This document shows, piece after piece, positions 1-7,163 of a DNA stretch of 8,520 bases. This stretch comes from Alphaproteobacteria bacterium (GTDB lineage Bacteria; Pseudomonadota; Alphaproteobacteria; Acetobacterales; Acetobacteraceae): assembly GCA_013298245.1 (NCBI GenBank), contig JAAFHD010000144.1, forward strand, positions 1-8,520, read 5' to 3'. The notes beneath the pieces are model-generated. The model was not told the DNA's origin. It did no database searches and was given only the letters and a program-made list of their open reading frames with translations. Position 1 is the stretch's first letter. Each line of letters opens with the position of its first letter. The position numbers were made by a program, and so were the translations under genes.

Positions 1-2502
1 CAGGCGGCCGTCGGGCGCATTGGTGCGCGGCCGATCGGGCCGGACCAGCAGTTCCAGTTCAACATGCAGACACAGGGGCGGCTGACCAGCCCCGAGCAGT
101 TTGGCGAGATCGTGATTCGCGCCAATGCGGATGGCTCCACGCTGCGCGTGCGCGATGTGGCGCGCATCGAATTGGGGGCGGCGAATGAGGACACCGAGAG
201 CCGCCTGAATGGGCAGCCGGCGGTGACGATGGGCATCTATCTCTCGCCCGGGGCCAATGCGGTGAATGTCGCGCGCGCGGTGGGTGTGGCGATGGATGAA
301 TTGAAGTCGCGCTTCCCGAGCGGCGTGGATTATCGGGTGTTCTATGACACCTCGACCTTCGTGTCGGACACCATGAAGGAGGTGCTGAAGACAGTGCTGG
401 AAGCCTTCGTGCTGGTGGTGCTGGTGGTGTTCATTTTTCTGGGCTCGGTGCGCGCGACGTTGATCCCGGCGATTGCGGTGCCGGTGTCGTTGATCGGCAC
501 TTTTGCGGTGATGCTGGCGATTGGATTCACGGCCAACACCATCAGTTTGTTGGCGATGGTGCTGGCCATCGGCATCGTCGTGGATGACGCGATCGTGGTG
601 GTGGAAAATGTCGAGCGCGTGATGGAGGAAAACCCGGAGCTTTCGCCGGCGGATGCGACCAAACGCGCCATGGCGGAAATCACCGGGCCGATCATCGCGA
701 TCACGCTGGTGTTGCTGTCGGTGTTCGTGCCGGTGGCGTTCATCCCCGGCGTGGCGGGGGTGTTGTTCCGCGAATTCGCGGTGACGATTTCCGTGGCCAT
801 GCTGATTTCGGCGGTCAATGCGCTGACCTTGTCGCCAGCCTTGTGCGCGCTGGTGCTGCGGCATTCCGGGCCACGGCGTGGGCCGATCAAATGGATGCTG
901 GCGGGCATTGACCGCGCGCGCGATGGCTATGCCTGGGGCGTGGGGAAACTGGTGCGGGTGGCGATCCTGGCGATCCCCATCACGCTGGCGGTGGGCTGGG
1001 GCATTTTCGAAGTGTCCAAGCGCACGCCGCAGGGGTTCTTGCCGCAGGAAGACCAGGGCGCGTTTTTCGTCCAGTTGCAGTTGCCGCAGGGGGCCAGCGT
1101 GTCGCGCACGCGGGCTGCGGTGGAGCAGGTGGAGCGCATCCTGGCGGCCAATCCGGCCATTGATTCGCAGCTGGCGATTGTGGGGTTTTCGCTGATCGAT
1201 GGCGGGGCGCAGTCCAACAGCGCCTTCCTGGTCGCGCGCATGAAGCCGTTCGCGGAACGCACGCGCGTGCAGGACAGTGTGTTTGCCGCCATTGGCCAGG
1301 TGTTTGGCGCGGGGCAGGGCATTCGCACGGCGAATGTGTTTGCGTTCAATATTCCGCCGATCATCGGGCTTGGGACGGGTGGTGGCTTTGACTACCAGTT
1401 GCAGGATTATGAGGGGCGCGACCCGGTGGAGATGGGTGCCGCCGCTTTCGGCCTGATGGTGGCCGCCAACCAGGACCCCAGGCTGCGCGCGGTGTTCACG
1501 ACGTTCAGCCCGACCACGCCGTCGCTGTTCCTGGATATTGATCGCGACAAGGCGCAGGCCTTGGGTGTGCGCGTGTCTGATATTTTCACGGCGTTGCAGG
1601 CGACGCTGGGCGGCTTCTACGTGAACGACTTCAACCTGTTCGGGCGCACCTGGCAGGTGAATGTGCAGGCGGAAGCCGCGGATCGCGATGAGATCTCGGA
1701 CATATGGCGCATCCAGGTTCGCAACCAGCGCGGGCAGATGGTGCCGTTGCGCGCGTTTGCCGATGTGCGCGTGGTGCTGGGGCCGCAGACGATCAGCCGC
1801 TACAACAATGTGCGCAGCGTGTTGATGAATGGCTCGCCCGCACCTGGCACGGCATCGGGCGGGGCGTTGACGGCGATGGAGGAAATCTCCGCGCGCGTGC
1901 TGCCGCAGGGCTATGGGTTTGAATGGACCGGCACGGCGTATCAGGAAAAACAGGCGGCGGGGCAGACCGGCATTCTGATCGTGCTGGCGCTGGTGTTTGC
2001 CTATCTGTTCCTGGTGGCGCTGTATGAAAGCTGGACCATCCCGATACCGGTGTTGATGTCGGTGGCGGTGGGGGTTTTGGGGGCGTTTGTGGCGGTGATG
2101 CTCGCGGGCAAATCGCTGGATGTTTATGCGCAGATCGGGCTGGTGGTGTTGATCGCGCTGGCCGCGAAAAACGGCATCTTGATCGTGGAATTCGCCAAGG
2201 AACGGCGGGAAGAAGGGATGCCCGTGCGTGAGGCCGCGGTGGCCGGTGCGCGCATGCGGTTCCGCGCGGTGATGATGACGTCGATCGCGTTCATTCTGGG
2301 GCTGGTGCCGCTGGTGATCGCCGAAGGTGCGGCCGCATTGTCACGCCAGGCGGTGGGCTTGCCGGTGTTTGGCGGGATGATCGCCGCGGCGGTCATCGGG
2401 ATCTTCATGATCCCGATGTTGTACGTCGTGTTCGAGACGGTGCGCAGCCGGGTGAAGGGGTTGTTCCGGCGCCCTCAGCGGCCGAGTGCGGCCAGCCTGT
2501 AG
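1..2502 (+). CDS. RND multidrug efflux permease, HAE1/AcrB-like (5' end outside window)
   Basis: Inner-membrane proton-driven pump of the hydrophobe/amphiphile efflux-1 family, which works with a periplasmic adaptor and an outer-membrane channel to expel drugs or other amphiphiles. The frame is open from base 1, so the gene is cut by the window edge; the ATG at 64 is internal, because the residues before it continue the AcrB-like periplasmic domain. The visible part is 833 residues; aligning the paired aspartates with AcrB suggests about 210 residues are missing. The proton-relay aspartates are in [16 protein letters not shown] (codons at 583-588), and the relay lysine is in [15 protein letters not shown] (codon at 2167). 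The segments [19 protein letters not shown] and [13 protein letters not shown] also match the family. The stop overlaps the convergent response-regulator gene by 28 bases. No adaptor or channel gene is in the window (adaptors usually lie upstream), so substrate and gene name stay open. Confidence 0.95.
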   Translation, partial: QAAVGRIGARPIGPDQQFQFNMQTQGRLTSPEQFGEIVIRANADGSTLRVRDVARIELGAANEDTESRLNGQPAVTMGIYLSPGANAVNVARAVGVAMDELKSRFPSGVDYRVFYDTSTFVSDTMKEVLKTVLEAFVLVVLVVFIFLGSVRATLIPAIAVPVSLIGTFAVMLAIGFTANTISLLAMVLAIGIVVDDAIVVVENVERVMEENPELSPADATKRAMAEITGPIIAITLVLLSVFVPVAFIPGVAGVLFREFAVTISVAMLISAVNALTLSPALCALVLRHSGPRRGPIKWMLAGIDRARDGYAWGVGKLVRVAILAIPITLAVGWGIFEVSKRTPQGFLPQEDQGAFFVQLQLPQGASVSRTRAAVEQVERILAANPAIDSQLAIVGFSLIDGGAQSNSAFLVARMKPFAERTRVQDSVFAAIGQVFGAGQGIRTANVFAFNIPPIIGLGTGGGFDYQLQDYEGRDPVEMGAAAFGLMVAANQDPRLRAVFTTFSPTTPSLFLDIDRDKAQALGVRVSDIFTALQATLGGFYVNDFNLFGRTWQVNVQAEAADRDEISDIWRIQVRNQRGQMVPLRAFADVRVVLGPQTISRYNNVRSVLMNGSPAPGTASGGALTAMEEISARVLPQGYGFEWTGTAYQEKQAAGQTGILIVLALVFAYLFLVALYESWTIPIPVLMSVAVGVLGAFVAVMLAGKSLDVYAQIGLVVLIALAAKNGILIVEFAKERREEGMPVREAAVAGARMRFRAVMMTSIAFILGLVPLVIAEGAAALSRQAVGLPVFGGMIAAAVIGIFMIPMLYVVFETVRSRVKGLFRRPQRPSAASL

Positions 2503-3179
2503 CCACCAGGTTCGGTCACCAGCAGGCGGGTATCGGCCGGGTCGGGCTCGATCTTCTGGCGCAGCCGGTAGACATGCGTTTCCAGCGTGTGCGTGGTGAC
2601 GGCGGCGTTGTAGCCCCAGACTTCGTTCAGCAAGGTCTGGCGCGGCACGGGGGCGCCGCCGGCGCGATACAGAAACTTCAAGATCGCGGCTTCTTTTTCG
2701 GTTAGGCGGATTTTCCTGCCGCGATCGACCTCGATCAACTGCTTCATGGCGGGGCGGAATTCATAGGGCCCGATGGTGAAGACCGCGTGTTCGCTGCTGT
2801 CGAAGACGCGCATCTGCGCACGCAGACGTGCGAGCAGTTCATTCAGCCGGAAAGGCTTCGGGATATAGTCATTCGCGCCGGAATCAAGGCCGCGCACGAC
2901 ATCCTGTTCGGCACCCTGTCCGGTCAGCATGATGATGGGCACGGCGATGCCGGATTCCCGCAGTTTGGCGCAGTATTCGCGGCCATCCGCGTCGGGCAGG
3001 CCGATATCCAGCAGGATGGCGTCGAAGCGCGTACCTTCGCGTTCCAGCAGGCGATCGGCGTCGGCGGCGCTGACGGCACCTTCGGGGGCGAATTCACCAT
3101 CGAGGCCCAGCTGGTCCAGCAGGGTCTCACGCACGGTCATGTCATCTTCGACGATCAGGATGGGGCGCGCTGAAGGCAT
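2475..3179 (-). CDS. OmpR/PhoB-family response regulator transcription factor
   Basis: Cytoplasmic two-component regulator of 234 residues. Its receiver domain covers residues 6 to about 118, with acidic pocket E11-D12-D13, phospho-acceptor D58 in [10 protein letters not shown]84 in IIMLTGQ and K106 in YIPKPF. A winged-helix DNA-binding domain (about 130-231) carries the typical [26 protein letters not shown] and GGYRLA segments. I chose the ATG at 3179 because GAGAGGAGAG lies just upstream (AGGAG five bases from the ATG) and the receiver fold begins at once (PILIVEDD). An in-frame ATG 18 codons earlier (3233) would add only a proline/arginine-rich tail and lacks such a site. No histidine kinase is adjacent in the window, so the partner is unknown. 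It converges on the efflux gene and diverges from ribA. Tandem 10-base repeats upstream (3228-3257) may be an autoregulatory site. A specific ortholog name cannot be given from sequence alone. Confidence 0.93.
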   Translation of the reverse strand: MPSARPILIVEDDMTVRETLLDQLGLDGEFAPEGAVSAADADRLLEREGTRFDAILLDIGLPDADGREYCAKLRESGIAVPIIMLTGQGAEQDVVRGLDSGANDYIPKPFRLNELLARLRAQMRVFDSSEHAVFTIGPYEFRPAMKQLIEVDRGRKIRLTEKEAAILKFLYRAGGAPVPRQTLLNEVWGYNAAVTTHTLETHVYRLRQKIEPDPADTRLLVTEPGGYRLAALGR

Positions 3180-3183
3180 GGGC

Positions 3184-3193
3184 TCTCCTCTCG
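3184..3193 (-). promoter_or_regulatory. Strong Shine-Dalgarno that sets the response-regulator start
   Basis: Read on the minus strand, the sequence is CGAGAGGAGA, with the AGGAG core five bases before the ATG at 3179. This is the clearest ribosome binding site in the window and is the main reason for preferring this start over the upstream in-frame ATG at 3233. Confidence 0.75.
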
Positions 3194-3227
3194 GGCGGCG
3201 GGTTGGAACGGGGGTCGATTGCGTTGT

Positions 3228-3257
3228 GCTCACGGACTAGTTCCTTCGCTCACGGAC
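3228..3257. repeat. Perfect 10-base direct repeat, 20-base period (candidate regulator binding site)
   Basis: GCTCACGGAC occurs at 3228-3237 and again at 3248-3257, separated by 10 bases, so the units start exactly 20 bases (about two helical turns) apart. They lie 49-78 bases upstream of the response-regulator ATG, reading GTCCGTGAGC on its coding strand. Tandem half-sites on one DNA face are typical of OmpR/PhoB-type binding, although the classical pho box has an 11-base period. Autoregulation is inferred; the repeat itself is seen directly. Confidence 0.55.
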
Positions 3258-3285
3258 ATAGCACCTATAGCATCGGGCAAGGCAA
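3257..3285 (-). promoter_or_regulatory. Possible promoter for the response-regulator gene
   Basis: On the minus strand TTGCCT (3285-3280) and GCTATG (3262-3257) are 17 bases apart, an acceptable sigma-70-like pair for an alphaproteobacterium although the -10 is poor. Transcription would then start near 3250, within the upstream copy of the 10-base direct repeat, which would suit repression. This is a weak motif call only. Confidence 0.2.
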
Positions 3286-3291
3286 GGGGTT

Positions 3292-3320
3292 TTGCATCCA
3301 AAATCGCCCATCACGCGTAT
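3292..3320 (+). promoter_or_regulatory. Possible ribA promoter
   Basis: TTGCAT (3292-3297) and GCGTAT (3315-3320) are 17 bases apart. The -35 is reasonable and the -10 weak. The putative -10 lies inside the inverted repeat at 3310-3327, so a protein bound there could block transcription. It would give ribA a leader of roughly 100 bases. I do not see the conserved segments of an FMN riboswitch in that leader. Confidence 0.25.
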
Positions 3321-3327
3321 CCGTGAT
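3310..3327. repeat. Inverted repeat ATCACG-N6-CGTGAT with a third copy of the repeat core
   Basis: Perfect 6-base arms (3310-3315 and 3322-3327) flank a 6-base spacer. The right part contains TCCGTGA, the core of the two tandem boxes at 3228-3257, in the opposite orientation. A second, mutually exclusive pairing exists between ATCCGT (3319-3324) and ACGGAT (3338-3343). It could be a protein site or alternative RNA structures at the ribA transcript start. Confidence 0.4.
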
Positions 3328-3349
3328 CGGAGTATGGACGGATCGTCAA

Positions 3350-3369
3350 CGCACCCCACCTGGGGTGTG
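3350..3369. repeat. GC-rich palindrome in the ribA leader
   Basis: CACCCC (3352-3357) and GGGGTG (3362-3367) pair perfectly around ACCT. A G-U pair and a C-G pair extend the stem outward to 8. It ends 57 bases before the ribA start. No T-run follows, so a terminator is unlikely; a leader hairpin or an operator are both possible. Confidence 0.4.
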
Positions 3370-3426
3370 CCCGCAGCCCGCCACATTCCGCGCGCAAAGA
3401 AGCCCAACGATGGAACGCAGAACACA

Positions 3427-4566
3427 ATGATGCCACTTGGTCATTCGCCCCTGGAGAACGCCGCACCCTCGGCCGAGCGGCTGGCGATGCGCGCCGTGCA
3501 CCGCGCGGTATCGGAATTGCGGCGCGGCACGCCGGTGCTGCTGCGCGGCACGGACGGTGCGCTGCTGGTGGCGGCGGCGGAAACCGTCGGCACCGACAGC
3601 CTGCGGGAATTCGCGGGCCTGGCGCTGGCGCCGCCGGTGCTGCTGCTGGCACCCGTGCGCGCGGCGGCCGTGCTGTCGCGCCCCGTGCCGCTGAGCGCGC
3701 CGGAAGAAGGTGTGGCGGCGCTGCGCCTGCCGGATGCGCTGCTGGCGCCCGAGCGCCTGCGCATGCTGGCCGACGGCGTGATCGAGCTGCTGCTGCCCGA
3801 ACAGCCCGAGCGTGCGCCGGTGCCTGCACTGGGTGCCGCGGCGTTGCTGCTGGCGAAGATCGGGCGGTTGTTGCCCGCACTGGTCGCAGCCCCCGCGCGT
3901 GATGCAGGCGCACTGGCGGAGGTGTCGGTCGCGGATGTCCTGGCCTATCCGCCCAATGCGGCGCTGTCGCTGCACCCGGTGGCCGAGGCACGCGTGCCGC
4001 TGGAAGATGTGCCGCAAGCGCGCATCATCGCCTTCCGCGCGGCCGATGGCGGCATCGAACACCTGGCCATTCTGGTGGGCGAGCCGGAGCGCTTTGCGGC
4101 CGAGGGTGGCGCACCTTTGGCGCGCGCGCATTCCGAGTGTTTCACTGGTGACCTGTTGGGGTCACTGCGCTGCGATTGCGGCCCGCAGCTGCGCGGTGCG
4201 CTGAAGAAAATGGCCGAGGATGGCCATGGCGCGCTGCTGTATCTGGCGCAGGAAGGGCGTGGCATTGGCCTGGTCAACAAGCTGCGCGCCTATGCCTTGC
4301 AGGATACCGGGCTGGACACGCTCGATGCCAATCGCGCGCTGGGTTACGGCGCCGATGAGCGCAACTTCATGGTGGCGGCCGAGATGCTGCGCCAACTGGG
4401 TATTCCGCGCGTGCGGCTGCTGACGAACAACCCGGACAAGCTGTCTTCGCTGGCGGCCTGCGGCATCGAGGTGGTGGGGCGCGAGGTGCACAGCTTCGAT
4501 GGCAATGGCGTGAATGACGGGTATCTGGCGACCAAGGCGGCGCGCTTCGGCCATATGCTCGGGTGA
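3427..4566 (+). CDS. ribA: GTP cyclohydrolase II with alphaproteobacterial N-terminal extension
   Basis: Catalyses the first committed step of riboflavin synthesis, converting GTP to diamino-hydroxy-phosphoribosylamino-pyrimidine with release of formate and pyrophosphate; cytoplasmic and zinc-dependent. With the start used here the protein has 379 residues. The catalytic domain fills roughly the last 190. Zinc ligands C238, C249 and C251 lie in HSECFTGDLLGSLRCDC, followed by QEGRGIGLVNKLRAYALQD and GYGADERNF (D310, R312 at the catalytic site), then LLTNNPDKL. The first 180 or so residues resemble the degenerate DHBP-synthase-like region seen in many alphaproteobacterial RibA proteins (AVSELRRGTPVLL). 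The frame is open back to an ATG at 3292, but those codons overlap the promoter-like region and read as non-family sequence. ATGs at 3427 and 3430 both fit, with only a weak ribosome site. No other rib gene is in the window, so ribA stands apart from a rib operon here. Confidence 0.92.
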   Translation: MMPLGHSPLENAAPSAERLAMRAVHRAVSELRRGTPVLLRGTDGALLVAAAETVGTDSLREFAGLALAPPVLLLAPVRAAAVLSRPVPLSAPEEGVAALRLPDALLAPERLRMLADGVIELLLPEQPERAPVPALGAAALLLAKIGRLLPALVAAPARDAGALAEVSVADVLAYPPNAALSLHPVAEARVPLEDVPQARIIAFRAADGGIEHLAILVGEPERFAAEGGAPLARAHSECFTGDLLGSLRCDCGPQLRGALKKMAEDGHGALLYLAQEGRGIGLVNKLRAYALQDTGLDTLDANRALGYGADERNFMVAAEMLRQLGIPRVRLLTNNPDKLSSLAACGIEVVGREVHSFDGNGVNDGYLATKAARFGHMLG

Positions 4567-4582
4567 TACCAGGACCATCTAT

Positions 4583-4606
4583 GTTCGCCTGGGCAACTGC
4601 GCGAAC
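4583..4606. repeat. Small inverted repeat after ribA
   Basis: GTTCGC (4583-4588) and GCGAAC (4601-4606) form a 6-base stem with a 12-base loop, 16 bases after the ribA stop. No T-tract follows, so it is at best a weak, non-canonical terminator or transcript-end structure. Confidence 0.25.
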
Positions 4607-4622
4607 GGGCGCCGCGGGCAGT

Positions 4623-4660
4623 CCGGCGCTTGAGGGCACACACACGCATGCCAGCGCCGG
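4623..4660. repeat. Bulged hairpin in front of the ABC transporter genes
   Basis: CCGGCGCT (4623-4630) pairs perfectly with AGCGCCGG (4653-4660). Inside it, after a TGAG bulge on the left arm only, GGCA (4635-4638) pairs with TGCC (4649-4652), closing a 10-base loop that includes CACACAC. It lies 18 bases before the ATPase start, so in RNA the stem would sit next to the ribosome site. Without a T-run it looks more like a leader or end-protecting structure than an intrinsic terminator. Confidence 0.45.
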
Positions 4661-4678
4661 CCGAGGGCGAGCCTTGGC

Positions 4679-5413
4679 ATGAGTGCGCTGCTGGTCGAGG
4701 GCTTGGGCAAGTCCTACGCACCCGATCGCCCGGCGGCGGTGGATGGCCTGGATTTCGACCTGCCGCGCGGCGCCACATGGGGGCTGCTGGGCGGCAATGG
4801 CGCGGGCAAGACCACGACCATCGCCATGCTGCTGGGCATATTGATGCCCACGCGCGAGCGCATCATCGCACTCGGCCATGACATGGCGCGTGACCGGTTC
4901 GCGGCCCTGGCGCGGATGAATTTTTCATCGCCCTATATCGCGCTGCCGGCGCGGATTTCGGTGCGCGAAAACCTGCGTGTCTACGGGCATTTGTATGGCG
5001 TGCCGCGGCTGGAAAAACGCATCAGCGAATTGTCGGAACAGATGCAGTTGGGCGAATTCCTGGATCGGCCTGCGGGCGAATTATCCGCCGGGCAGAAGAC
5101 CCGCGCGGTGCTGGCCAAGGCGCTGATCAACCACCCCGATCTGCTGCTGCTGGATGAACCGACCGCGAGCCTGGACCCCGACACCGCCGATTGGGTGCGC
5201 ACGCGGCTGGAGGAATATCGTGCCGCCCATGGTGCCGCGATCCTGCTCGCGAGCCACAACATGGCGGAGGTGGAGCGGCTGTGCGGCCATGTGCTGATGC
5301 TCAAGCAAGGCCGCCTGGTGGACCAGGGGGCGCCGGCGGAACTGGTCGCGCGCTATGGGCGCGGCGATCTTGAGCAGGTGTTCCTGGATATCGCGCGCGG
5401 GACGGCCGCATGA
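4679..5413 (+). CDS. ABC-2 exporter ATP-binding protein
   Basis: Cytoplasmic ATPase subunit, 244 residues, a normal length for a single nucleotide-binding domain. Walker A is GGNGAGKT (38-45), the signature is LSAGQ (135-139), Walker B is LLLLDEPTASLDP (155-167) with catalytic E160, and the switch histidine is H193 in LASHNM. Where the Q-loop glutamine is expected the protein reads RMNFSSPYIALP (about 79-90), with no glutamine. I recall similar 'MNF.SPY' ATPases from other alphaproteobacteria, so this may be a subfamily trait. The start follows a GAGGGCGAG stretch at long spacing and the protein aligns from its first strand. The last codon and stop overlap the permease start (ATGA), a sign of translational coupling. 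The transported substrate cannot be read from sequence. Confidence 0.93.
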   Translation: MSALLVEGLGKSYAPDRPAAVDGLDFDLPRGATWGLLGGNGAGKTTTIAMLLGILMPTRERIIALGHDMARDRFAALARMNFSSPYIALPARISVRENLRVYGHLYGVPRLEKRISELSEQMQLGEFLDRPAGELSAGQKTRAVLAKALINHPDLLLLDEPTASLDPDTADWVRTRLEEYRAAHGAAILLASHNMAEVERLCGHVLMLKQGRLVDQGAPAELVARYGRGDLEQVFLDIARGTAA

Positions 5414-6207
5414 ACCCCGCGCTGCGTCGCATCTGGGGCGTATGCTATCGGCATTTGACGCTGTTCCGCCGGTCATGGCCGCGCGTGCTGGAGCTGGCGT
5501 ATTGGCCCACGCTGCAGATGATGCTGTGGGGCTTCATGAACACCTATTTGTCCCGATACAGCGATGCGCCGGTCTTCGCCGCCGGCGTGCTGCTGGGCGG
5601 CGTGCTGCTGTGGGAGACGGTGCTGCGCAGCCAGATGGGTTTCTCGCTCTCCTTCCTGGAGGAGATCTGGTCACGCAACCTGGGGCACCTGCTGGTGTCG
5701 CCACTGCGGCCGCAGGAATTGGTCGCGGCACTGATGGTCATGAGCCTGATCCGCACCGCGGTCGGCGTGGTGCCGGCGATGGTGCTGGCATGGGTGCTCT
5801 ATGCCTTCGATGTGTTGACGATCGGGCCGGCGCTGGTGGGTTTTGCCGCCGCGCTGTTGATGATGGGATGGGCGCTGGCACTCGGCATCACGGCGATGCT
5901 GCTGCGCTATGGCGCGGGGGCGGAGGCGCTGGCGTGGTCGGTTGTCTTCGCGCTGATGCCCTTCGCTGCGGTGTTCTATCCGGTCAATGTGCTGCCGGGT
6001 TGGATGCAGGTGATCGCGCTGGCCACACCGGCGGCGCATGTGTTTGAGGGCATGCGCGCGGCATTGGTGGAACAGCGTTTCGCGGTGGGGCACATGGCGG
6101 CGGCCTTCGTGCTGAACGCGGTGTGGATCGGCGCGGCGGCGCTGTTGTTCATGTGGCAGTTCCGCCGCGCGCGGGTGCGTGGGACCTTGTTCAACATCGG
6201 CGAATAG
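5410..6207 (+). CDS. ABC-2 type transporter permease
   Basis: Inner-membrane partner of the preceding ATPase, 265 residues. I see about six hydrophobic segments: roughly 29-47, 55-72, 106-131, 139-165, 172-190 and 228-250. They are preceded by a basic amino-terminal stretch with [12 protein letters not shown] (22-33). The cytoplasmic loop [11 protein letters not shown] (94-104) and the late [12 protein letters not shown]...[11 protein letters not shown] segment (189-216) are typical of ABC-2 permeases exporting polysaccharides, lipids or drugs. The ATG overlaps the ATPase stop by four bases, with GGGACGG upstream inside the ATPase gene. The gene ends 14 bases before fmt. One ATPase and one permease suggest a homodimeric 2+2 exporter; the substrate is unknown. 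Confidence 0.92.
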   Translation: MNPALRRIWGVCYRHLTLFRRSWPRVLELAYWPTLQMMLWGFMNTYLSRYSDAPVFAAGVLLGGVLLWETVLRSQMGFSLSFLEEIWSRNLGHLLVSPLRPQELVAALMVMSLIRTAVGVVPAMVLAWVLYAFDVLTIGPALVGFAAALLMMGWALALGITAMLLRYGAGAEALAWSVVFALMPFAAVFYPVNVLPGWMQVIALATPAAHVFEGMRAALVEQRFAVGHMAAAFVLNAVWIGAAALLFMWQFRRARVRGTLFNIGE

Positions 6208-6221
6208 GCGAAGTGCCGCGC

Positions 6222-7163
6222 ATGCGCGTCATCTTCATGGGCAGCCCTGAATTCTCTGTGCCCGCACTGCGTGCGCTGGCGGCAGCGCATGATGTCGTGG
6301 CGGTCTATGCGCAGCCGCCCAAGCCCGCCGGGCGCGGCCAGCGGGAGACACCTTGCCCCGTGCATCGGGTGGCGCTGGAGCTGGGCCTGGCGGTGCGCAC
6401 GCCGGCGCGGGTGAAGCGTGATGCGGCGGAACACGAAGCCTTTGCCGCGTTGCGCGCGGATGTCGCGGTGGTCGCGGCCTATGGGTTGATCCTGCCGCCT
6501 GCGATGCTGGATGCGCCGCGCCTGGGGTGCCTGAACATCCACGCATCGCTGCTGCCGCGCTGGCGTGGGGCGGCGCCGATTCACGCGGCCGTGCTGCATG
6601 GGGATGCGCAATCGGGCATCACCATCATGCGCATGGAGGAGGGGCTGGACACCGGCCCCATGCTGCTGGCCGAAGCCATGCCGCTGCACCCGCGCATCAC
6701 CACGCCAGAACTGCATGATGCGCTGTCGGCGATGGGCGCGCGGTTGGTGCTGCGTGCGTTGGCCGAACAGCCCGCGGCCCTGCCGCAGCCGGCGGATGGC
6801 GTGACCTATGCGGCGAAGCTGACCAAGGCGGATGGCGCGCTGGATTGGCGCGAAACTGCTGCCGCTCTGGAACGCCGCGTGCGTGCGATGACGCCCTGGC
6901 CCGGCGCGTATTTCGCGGTTGGTGACGAACAGATCCGTGTGCACGACGCGCGCGCCGAAGCGGGGCAGGGCGCAGCGGGCACGCTGCTGGCGCCCGACCT
7001 GGTAGCGTGCGGCGATGGCGCGTTGCGGCTGTTGCGCGCGCAGCGCCCCGGCCGCAGCGCGATGCCGATGGCGGATATGCTGCGCGGCTTTGCGCTGCCG
7101 CCGCAGCTTGCTGTGCCGGCCGAGCAACCCGCCGCGAGCGGCGGGATCGGACGTGCGCCATGA
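6222..7163 (+). CDS. fmt: Methionyl-tRNA formyltransferase
   Basis: Transfers a formyl group from 10-formyltetrahydrofolate to Met-tRNA(fMet) so that translation can initiate; cytoplasmic. The product is 313 residues, close to the 315 of E. coli. The amino-terminal Rossmann-like domain begins [16 protein letters not shown]. The catalytic residues match N105, H107 and D143 in [17 protein letters not shown] and [10 protein letters not shown] carboxy-terminal tRNA-contacting domain starts near the [11 protein letters not shown] segment. The ATG at 6222 fits the family start; a GTG at 6213, in frame and closer to AGGCGA, could add three residues. The frame is open further upstream, but that sequence overlaps the permease and is not family-like. 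It lies 14 bases after the ABC permease and overlaps truA by four bases. The def gene, often beside fmt, is absent from the window. Confidence 0.96.
   Translation: MRVIFMGSPEFSVPALRALAAAHDVVAVYAQPPKPAGRGQRETPCPVHRVALELGLAVRTPARVKRDAAEHEAFAALRADVAVVAAYGLILPPAMLDAPRLGCLNIHASLLPRWRGAAPIHAAVLHGDAQSGITIMRMEEGLDTGPMLLAEAMPLHPRITTPELHDALSAMGARLVLRALAEQPAALPQPADGVTYAAKLTKADGALDWRETAAALERRVRAMTPWPGAYFAVGDEQIRVHDARAEAGQGAAGTLLAPDLVACGDGALRLLRAQRPGRSAMPMADMLRGFALPPQLAVPAEQPAASGGIGRAP

Noticed and set aside
3180..3233. Longer response-regulator start at 3233
   Set aside because: The extra 18 residues are not part of the receiver fold, and the strong AGGAG lies before the ATG at 3179.
3292..3426. Longer ribA start at 3292
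   Set aside because: The added 45 residues do not resemble RibA and would place coding sequence over the promoter-like and palindromic DNA.
3258..3426. FMN riboswitch upstream of ribA
   Set aside because: I could not find its conserved core segments or multi-stem layout by eye; only simple hairpins are visible.
3346..4131. A 261-codon minus-strand frame opposite ribA
   Set aside because: It is dominated by Arg/Gln/His repeats from reverse-reading Ala/Leu codons; no domain or ribosome site was seen.
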